Positions 7,591 through 7,695 of a stretch of 7,695 bases of DNA are shown here, one piece after another (within the stretch, counting starts at the first letter, position 1; every line of letters begins with the position of its first letter). Where the stretch lies: assembly GCA_014383605.1 (NCBI GenBank), contig JACNHM010000422.1, positions 1 through 7,695 on the forward strand, read 5' to 3'. The position numbers and the translations under genes were made by a program. Below the pieces are notes generated by a model. It did not search any database and had not been told where the DNA came from. It worked only from the letters and a program-made list of their open reading frames with translations. This DNA is from Chloroflexota bacterium (GTDB lineage Bacteria; Chloroflexota; Anaerolineae; UBA3071).

Positions 7591-7626
7591 GACGCTTTGG
7601 TACTTTGACTCTTTGGACGCTTTGAC
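7591..7626. repeat. Degenerate ~8-bp tandem repeat after the DUF1566 gene
   Basis: Units GACGCTTT, GGTACTTT, GACTCTTT and GGACGCTTT run directly from the stop codon, consensus roughly GRNNCTTT. It resembles in style, not in sequence, the heptamer patches around ilvB. No terminator hairpin with a T-run is seen between here and the window end. Confidence 0.7.
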
Positions 7627-7695
7627 GGGGGGGTGTGGGGCTTTCAAGGGTAGGTTTTTAGGTCGTGACCGCGACTTGAGCAGTGGCAGCCGGAA

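Noticed and set aside
6664..7647. Minus-strand open frame of 327 codons opposite the DUF1566 gene
   Set aside because: Lies against a well-supported DUF1566 protein with its own ribosome binding site; the antisense product is Arg/His/Val-rich and looks random.
7658..7695. Possible 3' end of a minus-strand gene (tail PAATAQVAVTT then TAA)
   Set aside because: Only 11 codons are visible and other frames are equally open; too little to call a gene.
7627..7695. Terminator for the plus-strand gene string
   Set aside because: GGTCGTGACC (7661-7670) is palindromic but tiny, and the T-run TTTTT lies before it on the plus strand, not after; not a credible terminator.

Overview
The window looks like a GC-rich bacterial chromosome segment, most likely from a Chloroflexota (Anaerolineae/Caldilineae-type) genome. 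That placement is inference: it rests on the codon bias, the short TTGGARR/TGARCTT-type tandem repeats between genes, and the mix of a DUF6516-like toxin gene with a DUF1566 surface protein. No rRNA or marker gene fixes it.

Left half, minus strand (4493 down to 1): a branched-chain amino acid biosynthesis operon. In transcription order it holds a consensus promoter (TTGACA, 17 bp, TACAAT), a 33-codon leader peptide packed with Ile, Leu and Val codons (4448-4347), and an intrinsic terminator (4327-4295) whose 5' arm can pair instead with the end of the leader-peptide gene. About 340 nt of strongly structured untranslated sequence follow, including a 145-bp imperfect inverted repeat. The genes are then ilvD (dihydroxy-acid dehydratase), a free-standing aminotransferase C-terminal domain, ilvB (acetolactate synthase catalytic subunit) and the first 35 codons of ilvN (its regulatory subunit). 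The leader has the parts of a classical ribosome-mediated transcription attenuator, placed upstream of ilvD.

Right half, plus strand (4518 to 7590): a divergent, tightly packed gene string. It has a consensus promoter (TTGACC, 17 bp, TATAAT), a 22-codon ORF resembling the start of a HicB antitoxin, a two-gene module resembling a DUF6516/TumE-type toxin-antitoxin pair, enolase (eno), and an exported or membrane-anchored DUF1566 (C-type-lectin-like) protein. Genes overlap or abut throughout (TGATG, 37-nt and ATGA overlaps, then a 12-nt gap), so enolase appears translationally coupled to the toxin-like gene.

The two promoters stand back to back with their -35 boxes one base apart, around small dyads that could serve as shared operators. 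Three patches of degenerate 7- or 8-bp tandem repeats (125-152, 1840-1881, 7591-7626) sit at gene borders. Two of them shape genes: one supplies the ilvB ribosome binding site, the other encodes the last residues of IlvB. Positions 7627-7695 show no clear gene or terminator.
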